Shown here: positions 16,647 through 25,225 of the stretch, piece by piece
How the letters are laid out: each line of letters begins with the position of its first letter
How positions within the stretch are numbered: the stretch's first letter is position 1
From: Granulicella pectinivorans
Lineage (GTDB): Bacteria > Acidobacteriota > Terriglobia > Terriglobales > Acidobacteriaceae
Assembly: GCF_900114625.1 (NCBI RefSeq)
Contig: NZ_FOZL01000001.1
Coordinates: 2,108,001-2,172,000, forward strand
Direction of reading: 5' to 3'
DNA length: 64,000 nt
The notes under the pieces: generated by a model
Database searches by the model: none
Told to the model about the DNA's origin: nothing
Seen by the model: the letters and a program-made list of their open reading frames with translations, nothing else
Program-made: the position numbers and the translations under genes

Positions 16647-18812
16647 TTACTTTTTCGCGGCACGTTTTTTTGCGGCGGGCTTTTCAGGGGCCGGATGGGC
16701 GCTGTCGCTCAACAGAACCAGGGACCGTCCGCCGATGATGAGCTTCTGCGTGGGTTGGGGCTGGGCGAAGGGATCGTCGACGTTTTGCGTATCCAGAAGG
16801 ATGCGCCATGGATTGCCGTTCGGCTGGGGAGGCAGGGTAAAGTCCACACCTTCCGGAGCGGCGTTGACGAGGATGAGGAAGCTGTCGTCCATCATCGGCG
16901 TGCCGTCGTCGTTGGGCGTGTTCATGGTCTTGCCGTTGAGCATCAGGCCCAGCGTTCTGGCATAGGGCTGATTCCATGCTTCCCCTGGGATCTCATTGCC
17001 ATCGGGGTTGTACCACGCGATATCGCGCACGACCGAGCCCTTGACCTCGCGATCCTGGAAGAACTTGCGCCGGTGCAGATTGGGATGAGCCTTGCGCAAC
17101 TGGATGAGTTGCGCGGTGTATTCCATGAGGCGCTTGCGCGGCGGGTCGAGGATCCAGTCGTACCAGGCAAGCTCGTTGTCCTGACAGAAGGCGTTGTTGT
17201 TGCCGCGCTGCGATCGCGCGACCTCATCGCCGCCGGTCAGCATGGGTACTCCCTGCGAGAGAAAGAGCGTGGCCAGGAAGTTGCGGGTCTGCTGTTCGCG
17301 CATGCGGTTGATGGTCTCGTCGTCGGTGGGGCCTTCGGCACCCATGTTCCAGCTGGCGTTGTCGTTGGTGCCGTCCTGGTTGTTCTCCTTGTTCGCCTCG
17401 TTGTGCTTGTCGTTGTAGCTGACGAGATCACAGAGGGTGAAGCCATCGTGCGCGGTAATGAAGTTGATGCTCGCGTAGGGCTTGCGGCCGTCGTACTGGT
17501 AGAGGTCGGAGGATCCGGTGAGGCGGTAGGCGAAGTCCGAAAGCTGTCCTTCGTCGCCCTTCCAGAAGCGGCGAACGGTGTCTCGATACTTGCCGTTCCA
17601 CTCCGCCCAGAGCACGGGAAACTGCCCGACCTGGTAGCCGCCTTCGCCTACGTCCCAGGGTTCGGCGATGAGCTTCACGTCGGCGAGGATTGGATCCTGG
17701 TGAATGGTATCGAAGAAGGCCGAGAGCTTGTTGACGTCGTGCAGTTCGCGGGCGAGGGTGGCGGCAAGATCGAAGCGGAAGCCGTCGACGTGCATGTCCG
17801 TGACCCAGTAGCGCAGGGAGTCCATCAGCAGCTTCAGCACCTGGGGGTGGTAGACGTTCAGCGTGTTTCCGGTACCGGTGTAATCCATGTAGTGGCGTGG
17901 GTCGCCCGGCACGGTGCGGTAGTACGTGGTGTTATCTACGCCCTTCATGGAGAGCATGGGGCCGAGGTGATTGCCCTCGCAGGTATGGTTATAGACGACG
18001 TCGAGAATAACCTCGATACCGGCCTGGTGCAGCGCCTTCACCATCTCCTTGAACTCGCGCACCTGGCCGCCCTTGTCGCCGCTTGAGGAGTAGCGCGCCA
18101 TGGGGGCGAAGTAACCCAGCGTGTTGTAGCCCCAATAGTTCGACAAGCCCTCATCGAGGAGATGTCCATCGTCGATGAAGTGATGAATGGGCAGGAGCTC
18201 GACTGCGGTGACGCCCAGCTTCTTCAGGTAGTTGATGCTGGACTCATGCGCGAGTCCGGCATAGGTGCCGCGGATCTCCTCGGGCACCATGGGATTCTTG
18301 ATCGAATAGCCCTTGACGTGGACCTCGTAGATGATCGAATCGGCCAGCGGCGTCTCGGGCGGACAGTCGTCGCCCCAGTCGAACCGGCGATCGACGACGA
18401 CGGACTTGGGCATGCCCGGAGCGGAGTCCTTGTCGCACTTTTCCAGGTCGTTGCCGGTCTCGACTTTGTAGGGGAAGATAGGCTGCTTCCAGTCGACGAC
18501 GCCTGTGATCGCTTCGGCATAGGGATCGACGAGCAGCTTGGAGGCGTTGAAACGCAGCCCGCGTTCGGGCTCCCATGGACCCTCGACGCGGTAGCCGTAG
18601 ACCTGTCCGGGCTGGATGCCGAGAACGAGGCCGTGCCAGACGAAGGCGGTGTGCTCGGTGAGTTCGACACAGCCTGTCTGCTGACCGGAATCGTCGAAGA
18701 AGCAGACGGTGACCTTGGTGGCGTTTTCGGAGTACAGGGCAAAGTTCGTGCCTTTGGAAGAGGGATTCGCGCCAAGCGGATAGGGGCGGCCAGGAAGAAG
18801 CGTGTACGGCAT
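16647..18812 (-). CDS. glgX: Glycogen debranching enzyme GlgX (isoamylase type, GH13)
   Basis: This 721-residue protein starts with PGRPYPLGANPSSKGTNFAL and YGYRVEGPW, the N-terminal carbohydrate-binding domain of isoamylases. The (beta/alpha)8 barrel motifs follow: VILDVVYNHTCEGN, DGFRFDLAATLA with the nucleophile Asp, LIAEPWDVG with the acid/base Glu, and FITAHDGFTLCDLV. GlgX removes short alpha-1,6 branches from glycogen limit dextrins in the cytoplasm. The ATG at 18812 has GAGGAG upstream and begins the conserved domain; an upstream in-frame ATG lacks support. The C-terminal tail is lysine/alanine-rich. No other glycogen gene is nearby. Confidence 0.93.
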   Translation of the reverse strand: MPYTLLPGRPYPLGANPSSKGTNFALYSENATKVTVCFFDDSGQQTGCVELTEHTAFVWHGLVLGIQPGQVYGYRVEGPWEPERGLRFNASKLLVDPYAEAITGVVDWKQPIFPYKVETGNDLEKCDKDSAPGMPKSVVVDRRFDWGDDCPPETPLADSIIYEVHVKGYSIKNPMVPEEIRGTYAGLAHESSINYLKKLGVTAVELLPIHHFIDDGHLLDEGLSNYWGYNTLGYFAPMARYSSSGDKGGQVREFKEMVKALHQAGIEVILDVVYNHTCEGNHLGPMLSMKGVDNTTYYRTVPGDPRHYMDYTGTGNTLNVYHPQVLKLLMDSLRYWVTDMHVDGFRFDLAATLARELHDVNKLSAFFDTIHQDPILADVKLIAEPWDVGEGGYQVGQFPVLWAEWNGKYRDTVRRFWKGDEGQLSDFAYRLTGSSDLYQYDGRKPYASINFITAHDGFTLCDLVSYNDKHNEANKENNQDGTNDNASWNMGAEGPTDDETINRMREQQTRNFLATLFLSQGVPMLTGGDEVARSQRGNNNAFCQDNELAWYDWILDPPRKRLMEYTAQLIQLRKAHPNLHRRKFFQDREVKGSVVRDIAWYNPDGNEIPGEAWNQPYARTLGLMLNGKTMNTPNDDGTPMMDDSFLILVNAAPEGVDFTLPPQPNGNPWRILLDTQNVDDPFAQPQPTQKLIIGGRSLVLLSDSAHPAPEKPAAKKRAAKK

Positions 18813-19009
18813 GGGGGAGTGTCTCCTCAGAAGGATGAAGCGCTCAATGGTATGCGGCCCGTGGGTCAGTGTCTTCTTGTGTAGATGCCAAATGTGGGGT
18901 GCAGGGTGTTTGGGATGGGTCGCTGTGTCGGCACGAAGACGATCGTGGAAAGGCAAACACCTGCGGGTTGCGCGGGTTTTCGATACCTGATACTTCTGGA
19001 TACACCGCT

Positions 19010-19120
19010 ATGTCGCTACGCGCCGATCTCATCGCCGTTGTCGCTCACTCGCTCCTGATGGAAGCGGTCGCTCTCTCCAGCATGATGATTAGCAGCCCAC
19101 CCGGTGGTGCTGGCGTGTAA
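19010..19120 (+). CDS. Putative branched-chain amino acid leader peptide (ilvL-like)
   Basis: This 36-codon frame encodes MSLRADLIAVVAHSLLMEAV and then ALSSMMISS-PPGGAGV. It has five Leu, two Ile in the first part and one later, and four Val in the first twenty codons. Its ending resembles the E. coli ilv leader, which finishes in III-PPCGAA. A terminator hairpin with a T-run begins 26 bases after the stop, and a gene for an IlvM-sized ACT protein follows. This is the layout of a translational attenuator that senses charged Leu/Ile/Val tRNAs. No strong ribosome-binding site is visible. Confidence 0.6.
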   Translation: MSLRADLIAVVAHSLLMEAVALSSMMISSPPGGAGV

Positions 19121-19145
19121 CTCGTTGCAAATACGCAAAAACAGC

Positions 19146-19180
19146 AGCCACCATCGCAAGAGCGATCGGTGGCTTTTTCT
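19146..19180 (+). terminator. Attenuator-type terminator
   Basis: Arms AGCCACC-ATCGC (19146-19157) and GCGAT-C-GGTGGCT (19162-19174) form a stem of 12 pairs with one bulged C and an AAGA loop, followed by TTTTTCT. It stands between the ilvL-like leader frame and the ACT gene, so it most likely controls read-through into that gene rather than ending a transcript. Confidence 0.75.
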
Positions 19181-19214
19181 ATTGCCCGCACACATTTCCC
19201 CGAAAGGAGCCGCT

Positions 19215-19448
19215 ATGACCTGGAAGTTCCATGTATTCGCAACAACGCAACGGAGGATGTACTCGCGCATTCTGCAGGTGCTGGAAAGCCAGATGGTCGA
19301 GGTGCATTCCTTTGCCGGTGAAGCGCGCGGGGCAGAGATCTGCGTGAGTTTTCTTGTCTCCTCCCCCGACGACAAAGCGTATCGCATCAAGACGCTGCTT
19401 TATGGACTCGAGGGGGTGCAGCATGTGAAGGCGTTTGCCGACAGGTAG
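19215..19448 (+). CDS. Small ACT-domain protein, IlvM-like
   Basis: The 77-residue protein begins MTWKFHVFATTQRRMYSRIL and runs through VLESQMVEVHSFAGEARG and ICVSFLVSS to LEGVQHVKAF, the beta-alpha-beta pattern of a single ACT domain. Length and layout fit IlvM, the short regulatory subunit of acetohydroxyacid synthase. The ATG has AAAGGAG seven bases upstream. An attenuator with a leader peptide rich in Leu and Val precedes it, supporting a role in branched-chain amino acid synthesis. No catalytic ilv gene follows; the next gene is on the other strand. The IlvM link is an inference from size, fold and leader. Confidence 0.62.
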   Translation: MTWKFHVFATTQRRMYSRILQVLESQMVEVHSFAGEARGAEICVSFLVSSPDDKAYRIKTLLYGLEGVQHVKAFADR

Positions 19449-19494
19449 GTGCGGCAGTCTCTCCGTGCCGGCCTAATGCGATCCTGCGCTTGTT

Positions 19495-20955
19495 TTATTT
19501 TTTACAGACGCAATCGGCGAAGCTCTGCGCTGAGTTGTGCGTGAGGGCGCAGGTGTACTCCGGCCACAGAGGCTTCAATAACAGAGCGCGATCGCCCACG
19601 TAGATATTGCGCAGGTATGCGTTGCTCTCGGGGGAGCTGGCGTTGGGATCGTTGTGGAAGGCGTCGGTCATCAGCTTCAGCGTTGCGGGGGTGAAGCTGG
19701 GCTGATGATAGGTCTCGGAGAAGGTGTATTCCTTCGTCCAGGACGCGTTGATGCCGGTCATGTTGGAGGATGCGTAGACGGTGTAGTCGATCAGGTTGGC
19801 CGTTGTGGGATCGACGCGCGCGATGGTGAACGAGGGGAGGTTGCCGTTCACCGGCGTGATGGACGAGATCATCTTGACCGCGACGCCCGGGCCTCTTGGG
19901 GTACCCGATTTTCCTTGCTCCGCGCCGTCAGCCGCCTGCGAATCCTCATTGATGAGCCTCAGTTCGTCGGTATGCGTATGGGCGAAGATGGCGAGGCGGA
20001 CGACGTCGTCGTTCGCGGCCAGCACTGCTCCGAGCTTCTCATTCCCAAGAAAGTTGACCGCAGGGGTTTTCCCGCACACGTAACCCTTTTTCAGGGTGCC
20101 ATAGAGGTCGATGCCGGGCGGGATATGAGCCATGACCCAGAGTACCTGGTGATGCTCACGGGCTTCGGCGATCTGGTTGCGCAGGTAGGCGATCTGCTGA
20201 TTCGAGGCATACTCGCCGGGTTTGTTGGCGCAGTTGGTGTACTTATACGAAGAAAACAGGTTGTCGAGCACCACGATGCGGGTATGAGGAATCTCGCGGG
20301 GCAGAGGGGCGTTGTAGAAGCCGCCAATGGAGAAGTCGCGGAGGTTTTCCTCGCGGTCGTCGGGCGGCAGGGAAGCGGTGACGATCTTTGCGACCTCGGA
20401 GAGGAAGGCCGAGTTGCGGTCTTCGCGGTAGTCGCCGCAGCCGGAGTCGTTGTTGCCCATGGCGACATACAGGGGGCGTGCGGGAAAGTTGGCCTGCAGA
20501 CCGCGCACGAGATACCGGATGGTGTTCGCGGTGAAGAGCACGTAGTCCTGGTCGGTCGCGAGCGGGAAGGTGCGCTTGAACTTGCACTGGAACTCGTGCG
20601 CGAGCAGGTCGCCGCTGACGGTGACGAAGGTAGCCGAGGTTGCTCGCAGGTGCATCGCCCTGAGCGAGGAGCGCCAGAGCGCTTCGGAGGTGTCGGCACC
20701 GCGGCTGTGGCAGACCTCATTCAGCGTGGCGAAGTCCTTTTCGCGTGTCGGCGTTGGGGCGGAGTCGAGGATGGCGCCCCAGCGGGTGACGGGCGCGGAG
20801 AAGAGCTGCACGGCCTTCACGGGATCGTAGAAGGGCTCAAAGTGGATGTCCGAGAGCATCAAGGCGGGAACTGTGCGCGGGGCATGACGATGCTGTTGCG
20901 CAGGCAGCGCAAGCGGAGCAAGGAGCAAAAGCAGCAAAAGGTGGATACGGGTCAC
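19495..20955 (-). CDS. Secreted metallophosphoesterase, acid sphingomyelinase-like
   Basis: The 486-residue product contains the calcineurin-type metal ligands in order: ALMLSDIHFEPFYDP, VTVSGDLLAHEF, YVAMGNNDSGCGDY, VMAHIPPGID and IFAHTHTDEL. This set and the long C-terminal extension resemble acid-sphingomyelinase-type phosphodiesterases. The start is the GTG at 20955, with GAGAGG upstream, giving a leucine-rich signal peptide (IHLLLLLLLAPLALPAQ). An ATG start would run far into the rfbG gene and code for unrelated sequence. A short piece of DNA at 19897-19914 resembles the tail of the palindromic repeat. The physiological substrate is unknown. Confidence 0.8.
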   Translation of the reverse strand: MTRIHLLLLLLLAPLALPAQQHRHAPRTVPALMLSDIHFEPFYDPVKAVQLFSAPVTRWGAILDSAPTPTREKDFATLNEVCHSRGADTSEALWRSSLRAMHLRATSATFVTVSGDLLAHEFQCKFKRTFPLATDQDYVLFTANTIRYLVRGLQANFPARPLYVAMGNNDSGCGDYREDRNSAFLSEVAKIVTASLPPDDREENLRDFSIGGFYNAPLPREIPHTRIVVLDNLFSSYKYTNCANKPGEYASNQQIAYLRNQIAEAREHHQVLWVMAHIPPGIDLYGTLKKGYVCGKTPAVNFLGNEKLGAVLAANDDVVRLAIFAHTHTDELRLINEDSQAADGAEQGKSGTPRGPGVAVKMISSITPVNGNLPSFTIARVDPTTANLIDYTVYASSNMTGINASWTKEYTFSETYHQPSFTPATLKLMTDAFHNDPNASSPESNAYLRNIYVGDRALLLKPLWPEYTCALTHNSAQSFADCVCKK

Positions 20956-21023
20956 TTGGGGACCTCTCCGATTTTGGGTTGGTGCGCGAAACAGGGCCGG
21001 GGGCAAATGCAAAACGAAGGGAG

Positions 21024-22133
21024 CTAGCCTCTGGTCAGCCCCTCGTAGTGTGCGATCTGGGTGAGGGTAAAGGCCTGCATGTCCTTGCTGCCCGCGGGAC
21101 TTTCCTGCCAGGTGCGATACCACTGGACGAGCCACTGCAGGGCAGTTTCGAGACGAAGTTTGGGGGTCCAGGCGAGGTCGTGCTTGGCGCGGCTCGCGTC
21201 CAGCTTCAAATAGCCTGCTTCGTGGACGGACGAGTCCTGGTCGAGGACCCAGGAGGCACCATGTCCCCAGAAGGCGGTCATCCGTTCGACGATCCACTCG
21301 ACCGGCCGCGCATCTTCATCCAGCGGCCCGAAGTTGTAGGCGGTGGCGTACCGCGCGGCGTCGGCACGGTCTTCCAGAAGCAGCTGCTCCGCCAGCCGGA
21401 TGTAGCCATGGAGGGGCTCCAGCACATGCTGCCAGGGACGAATGGCCTGGGGGCGCCGAATCGGAACGGGATTGCCTGCCAGGAAGCCGGCGATCAGATC
21501 CGGAATGAGCCGGTCGAGCGACCAGTCGCCGCCGCCGATCACATTGCCGGCCCTGGCCGTGGCGACTGCGACGCCATGCCTGGCAAGATGCTCCACGGGG
21601 AAGTACGACTGGCGAAAGGCCGCGGAGACGATCTCGGCGCATGCCTTGGAGCTGGAGTAGGGGTCATAGCCGCCCAGCGGATCGGTCTCGCGGTATCCCC
21701 AGACCCATTCTTTGTTTTCGTAGCACTTGTCGGTCGTCACGGAGACGACGGCTTTGACGGAGGGTGTCCGCCGCACCGCATCGAGGACCTTCGCGGTGCC
21801 GAGGACGTTGGTCTCGAAGGTGCCGATGGGGTCGGCGTAGGAGAGACGCACGAGCGGCTGCGCGGCGAGGTGGAAGACGACCTCGGGGGCAAACTCCTGC
21901 ATGGCCCTATCGAGCGCAGCGGCGTCGCGGATGTCGCCGCGGATGTCCTCGACGAGGTCGCCGACGCGGGCGACTTCGAAGAAACTGGGTGTCGTGGAGG
22001 GATCCAGTGCGTACCCACGCACGACGGCACCCTTCGACGCGAGCCAGAGAGCGAGCCATCCGCCCTTGAAGCCGGTGTGGCCGGTGAGGAAAACTTTTCT
22101 GCCTTGCCAGGAAAAGGGGGGCTGGTCCGTCAT
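21024..22133 (-). CDS. rfbG: CDP-glucose 4,6-dehydratase
   Basis: The 369-residue protein is an extended SDR with VFLTGHTGFKGGWLALWLAS at its start, VVSVTTDKCYENKEWVWGY, and a YxxxK-type pair in the segment DPYSSSKACAE. It converts CDP-glucose to CDP-4-keto-6-deoxyglucose. RfbF (which makes CDP-glucose) and RfbH (which uses the product) lie nearby, so the assignment is specific rather than generic. The ATG at 22133 starts the conserved domain; the in-frame sequence before it is not conserved. The gene diverges from the TIGR03435 gene with only 38 bases between start codons. Confidence 0.93.
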   Translation of the reverse strand: MTDQPPFSWQGRKVFLTGHTGFKGGWLALWLASKGAVVRGYALDPSTTPSFFEVARVGDLVEDIRGDIRDAAALDRAMQEFAPEVVFHLAAQPLVRLSYADPIGTFETNVLGTAKVLDAVRRTPSVKAVVSVTTDKCYENKEWVWGYRETDPLGGYDPYSSSKACAEIVSAAFRQSYFPVEHLARHGVAVATARAGNVIGGGDWSLDRLIPDLIAGFLAGNPVPIRRPQAIRPWQHVLEPLHGYIRLAEQLLLEDRADAARYATAYNFGPLDEDARPVEWIVERMTAFWGHGASWVLDQDSSVHEAGYLKLDASRAKHDLAWTPKLRLETALQWLVQWYRTWQESPAGSKDMQAFTLTQIAHYEGLTRG

Positions 22134-22171
22134 ACATTCAAGGATACTTGCTTCGGGCGTGGAGGGAAACG

Positions 22172-22948
22172 ATGCGACGTTTTGTATTCGCTGGTTTGAT
22201 GATGGTGTGCGGGGTGGCACGCGGACAGAACGCCCCATCCGTCTTCGACGTGGCGACGGTGAAGCTCGTCGATCCGGGCCCTCGGGCCAGCCGCATCCTC
22301 AAGATGGACGGGACAAAGCACTTTGTGGCGCAGAACTTCACGGTGAAGCTCCTGATCGCGGCGGCCTACGATCTGAACGCCAAGGAGATTTCGGGCGGGC
22401 CGGCGTGGATGGAGTCGGAGCACTACAACATTGAAGCCAGGACGCCGGGCGAGACGAGGCCGGGACGGCCCGAGCAGATGGCGATGCTGCGTGGGTTGCT
22501 CGTGGATCGATTTGGCTTGAAGTTTCACCGCGAGCCGAAGGTGATGTCGATGTATCTGCTTACTGTCGCGCCCGGAGGACCCAAGCTGAAGACGAGTGCG
22601 TCAGCCCCGGATGCTCAGCCACAGACGATCAGTACGGTCTATCCGCAGAAGATCGTGATGCCGGCGCGGAATGCTTCGATGGGGGACTTTGTGGCGGTGA
22701 TGCAGAGGGCGATTCTGGACAGGCCCGTGGTGGATAAGACCGGGCTCACGGGGCGGTACGACTTCGATCTGGAGTGGGCTCCGGATGAGACGCAGTTTGG
22801 CGGGGAGATTCCGGCGGCGAAGGAGGATGCGCCGAGTCCGCCGCTGTTTGTCGCGGTGCGGGAGCAGATGGGGTTGAAGCTCGAGGCTACCAAGGGACCG
22901 GTGGACGCGTTCGTGGTGGATGGGGTGGCGCGGCCTTCAGCAGACTGA
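22172..22948 (+). CDS. TIGR03435-family secreted protein
   Basis: The 258-residue protein has a signal peptide (RRFVFAGLMMVCGVARG) and the recurring features of the acidobacterial TIGR03435 family: FDVATVKLVDPG after the signal, MLRGLLVDRFGLKFHREPK in the middle, and VVDKTGLTGRYDFDLEWAPD near the end. Many copies of this family occur in acidobacterial genomes; no biochemical role is known. The ATG at 22172 has GGAGGG five bases upstream. It is wedged between rfbG and rfbF, which suggests an independent insertion in the glycan cluster rather than part of its pathway. Confidence 0.88.
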   Translation: MRRFVFAGLMMVCGVARGQNAPSVFDVATVKLVDPGPRASRILKMDGTKHFVAQNFTVKLLIAAAYDLNAKEISGGPAWMESEHYNIEARTPGETRPGRPEQMAMLRGLLVDRFGLKFHREPKVMSMYLLTVAPGGPKLKTSASAPDAQPQTISTVYPQKIVMPARNASMGDFVAVMQRAILDRPVVDKTGLTGRYDFDLEWAPDETQFGGEIPAAKEDAPSPPLFVAVREQMGLKLEATKGPVDAFVVDGVARPSAD

Positions 22949-22952
22949 GGTG

Positions 22953-22974
22953 GGGATCAGGAGGACCTGATCCC
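22953..22974. terminator. Hairpin between convergent genes
   Basis: Arms GGGATCAGG (22953-22961) and CCTGATCCC (22966-22974) with an AGGA loop lie between the convergent ends of the TIGR03435 gene and rfbF. The perfect 9-bp stem could serve both strands, although neither side has a clear T-run. Confidence 0.45.
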
Positions 22975-22978
22975 GCAC

Positions 22979-23749
22979 TCACCAGGTCTTCCAGGGGGCT
23001 TTGCCCTTCTGCCAGAGCTCTTCGAGCTGGGTCTTGTCACGCAGCGTATCCATTGCCTGCCAGAAGCCGTGGTGGAAGAAGGCATGGACTTCTCCCCCGG
23101 CAACGAGCTTCTCGATCGGCTCGCGCTCGAACATCTGGCTGTCGTCGGTGACGGCTTCGATGGCTCGTGGTTCGAGGACGAAGAAGCCTCCGTTGATCCA
23201 GCCGCCTTCATCCTGGGGCTTCTCCTGGAAGCTGTAGATCTGGGTGTCTTTCAGGCCGAGGGCTCCGAAGCGGGCTACGGGCTGCACCGAGGTCAGGGTC
23301 ACGGCCTTGCCGTGTGCCTTGTGGAAGGCGATGGAGGCGCTGATGTCCACATCCGCCACGCCGTCTCCGTAGGTCATGCAGAAGGGCTCTCCCGGCGTCA
23401 GGTACTGGGCTACGCGGCGAAGGCGGCCGCCAGTTCCGGTGGCGTCGCCGGTATCGACCAGCGTGACGCGCCAGGGCTCGGCGACGGAGTTGTGGACTTC
23501 CATCTTGTTCTCCTTCATATCGAAGGTGACGTCGGACGTATGCAGGAAGTAGTTCGCGAAGTACTCCTTGATGACATAGCCCTTGTATCCGCAGCAGATG
23601 ATGAAGTCGTTGATGCCATGCTGTGAGTAGAGCTTCAGGATGTGCCACAGGATCGGCCGTCCGCCGATTTCGACCATGGGCTTGGGACGCAGGGTGGTTT
23701 CTTCACTGATGCGCGTGCCGAGACCGCCGGCCAGGATGACTGCTTTCAT
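22979..23749 (-). CDS. rfbF: Glucose-1-phosphate cytidylyltransferase
   Basis: The 256-residue nucleotidyltransferase has the N-terminal signature MKAVILAGGLGTRISEETTL with KPMVEIGGRPILWHILKLY, then MTYGDGVADVD, which holds the metal-binding Asp, and GGWINGGFFVLEP. It transfers CMP from CTP to glucose-1-phosphate, giving CDP-glucose for RfbG. The ATG at 23749 begins the motif directly. The gene diverges from rfbH across 126 bases, so the dideoxysugar genes are not a single operon here. Confidence 0.95.
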   Translation of the reverse strand: MKAVILAGGLGTRISEETTLRPKPMVEIGGRPILWHILKLYSQHGINDFIICCGYKGYVIKEYFANYFLHTSDVTFDMKENKMEVHNSVAEPWRVTLVDTGDATGTGGRLRRVAQYLTPGEPFCMTYGDGVADVDISASIAFHKAHGKAVTLTSVQPVARFGALGLKDTQIYSFQEKPQDEGGWINGGFFVLEPRAIEAVTDDSQMFEREPIEKLVAGGEVHAFFHHGFWQAMDTLRDKTQLEELWQKGKAPWKTW

Positions 23750-23875
23750 TCGTTTGAGCCTCTTACGGTGTGATGCAGGTTGTGCGGCCTGAATTGCCAC
23801 CATTCTGGAACAGTATTTCACCGGGCAGCGGATGACGTCGATTCTCGCATCTCACTGGTATTCTTGTGGGTAGAT

Positions 23876-25213
23876 ATGACCGATAAAGCAGTTGCGCTCC
23901 GCCAGCAGATCCTCGAACTTACGGCCCAGTATCACGCAGAGGCCTTTCCGAAGAAACCGTTCGTCCCGGGACAGTCCGGCGTACAGGTTTCAGGCAAGGT
24001 TATTGAGGCCGACGACATTTGCTCGGTCGTGGACTCTGCCCTCGACGCCTGGTTCACGACAGGACGTTTCGCCAAGGACTTCGAGCGCAAGCTGGCCCGG
24101 TTCTTTGGGGTTCGTTCGGCCTCGCTAGTCAATTCCGGCTCCTCGGCCAACCTTGTTGCGCTCTCGGCGTTGACCTCGCCGAAGCTTGGCGACCGCCAGT
24201 TGAAGCCCGGGCACGAGGTCATCACTGTCGCCGCCGGTTTTCCGACGACGGTGAATCCGATCATTCAGAACCGTCTGGTGCCGGTCTTCGTCGACGTCAC
24301 CCTGCCGACGTTCGAGATCGACATCACCAAGCTGGAAGAGGCGCGCAGCGAGAAGACGCGGGCCGTGATGATCGCCCACACCCTTGGCAATGCCTTCAAC
24401 GTGGGCGCGGTCTCGGAGTTCTGCAAGACGTACAACCTTTGGCTGGTCGAAGACTGCTGCGACGCCCTTGGCACCACCTGGAAGGGGCAGAAGGTTGGTA
24501 CGTTCGGCGATATTGCGACCGTCAGCTTTTATCCCGCGCACCACATTACCATGGGCGAGGGTGGCGCGGTTCTCACGGACAAGCCTGCGCTTCAGGTGCT
24601 GATCGACAGCTTCCGCGACTGGGGCCGCGACTGCTGGTGCGAGCCCGGCGTAGACAACACCTGCGGCAAGCGCTTCGACTGGCAACTCGGCACGCTGCCC
24701 TGCGGATACGACCACAAGTACACCTACTCGCACGTCGGCTATAACCTGAAGGCGACCGACATGCAGGCGGCTCTGGGCGTGTCGCAGATTGCGAAGCTGC
24801 CGCACTTCATCGAGCGGCGCAAGGAGAACTTCGCATATCTCAAGAACGCTCTGCTGCCGCTGGAAGACGTTCTCGTCCTGCCCGTTGCCGGGGAGCATGT
24901 GGATGCGAGCTGGTTCGGGTTTCCGATCGCCGTGAAGGAGGATGCTCCGTTTACGCGGGACCAGATGACGAAGGCCTTCGACGCGGCCAAGGTGGGCACT
25001 CGGCTGATGTTTGCCGGAAACCTGCTTCGGCAGCCCGCGTATGAGGGCTGGGAGTATCGCGTGGTCGGCGACCTGAAGAACACCGACTATGTGATGAACC
25101 AGGTCTTCTGGCTTGGGGTCTTCCCCGGTCTCACGACCGAGATGCTCGACTATATCGCCAAGACCGCGATCGATTTTGTGGCTGCTGCGAAGAGCGGGTT
25201 GAAGGTCGTCTAA
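23876..25213 (+). CDS. rfbH: CDP-4-keto-6-deoxy-D-glucose 3-dehydratase (E1/RfbH)
   Basis: The 445-residue protein belongs to the aspartate-aminotransferase fold sugar enzymes but has histidine where aminotransferases have the PLP lysine: VSFYPAHHITMGEGGAV, His222/223. That swap is diagnostic of the 3-dehydratase E1. The cysteines of CWCEPGVDNTCGKRF, together with others nearby, fit its iron-sulfur cluster. E1 removes the 3-hydroxyl, the key step toward 3,6-dideoxyhexoses, and needs the reductase E3, which I do not see in this window. The ATG at 23876 was chosen as the start of the conserved frame. Confidence 0.94.
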   Translation: MTDKAVALRQQILELTAQYHAEAFPKKPFVPGQSGVQVSGKVIEADDICSVVDSALDAWFTTGRFAKDFERKLARFFGVRSASLVNSGSSANLVALSALTSPKLGDRQLKPGHEVITVAAGFPTTVNPIIQNRLVPVFVDVTLPTFEIDITKLEEARSEKTRAVMIAHTLGNAFNVGAVSEFCKTYNLWLVEDCCDALGTTWKGQKVGTFGDIATVSFYPAHHITMGEGGAVLTDKPALQVLIDSFRDWGRDCWCEPGVDNTCGKRFDWQLGTLPCGYDHKYTYSHVGYNLKATDMQAALGVSQIAKLPHFIERRKENFAYLKNALLPLEDVLVLPVAGEHVDASWFGFPIAVKEDAPFTRDQMTKAFDAAKVGTRLMFAGNLLRQPAYEGWEYRVVGDLKNTDYVMNQVFWLGVFPGLTTEMLDYIAKTAIDFVAAAKSGLKVV

Positions 25214-25225
25214 AGGGCTCATCGT

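Noticed and set aside
19897..19914. Partial palindromic repeat within the metallophosphoesterase gene
   Set aside because: Only a short tail-like stretch (GGGGTACCCGATTTT) resembles the repeat; the arms are missing, so chance or very old decay cannot be told apart.
21298..22138. ATG-started long form of the metallophosphoesterase overlapping rfbG
   Set aside because: The extra N-terminal residues are antisense-like; a GTG at 20955 with an SD and signal peptide is far better.
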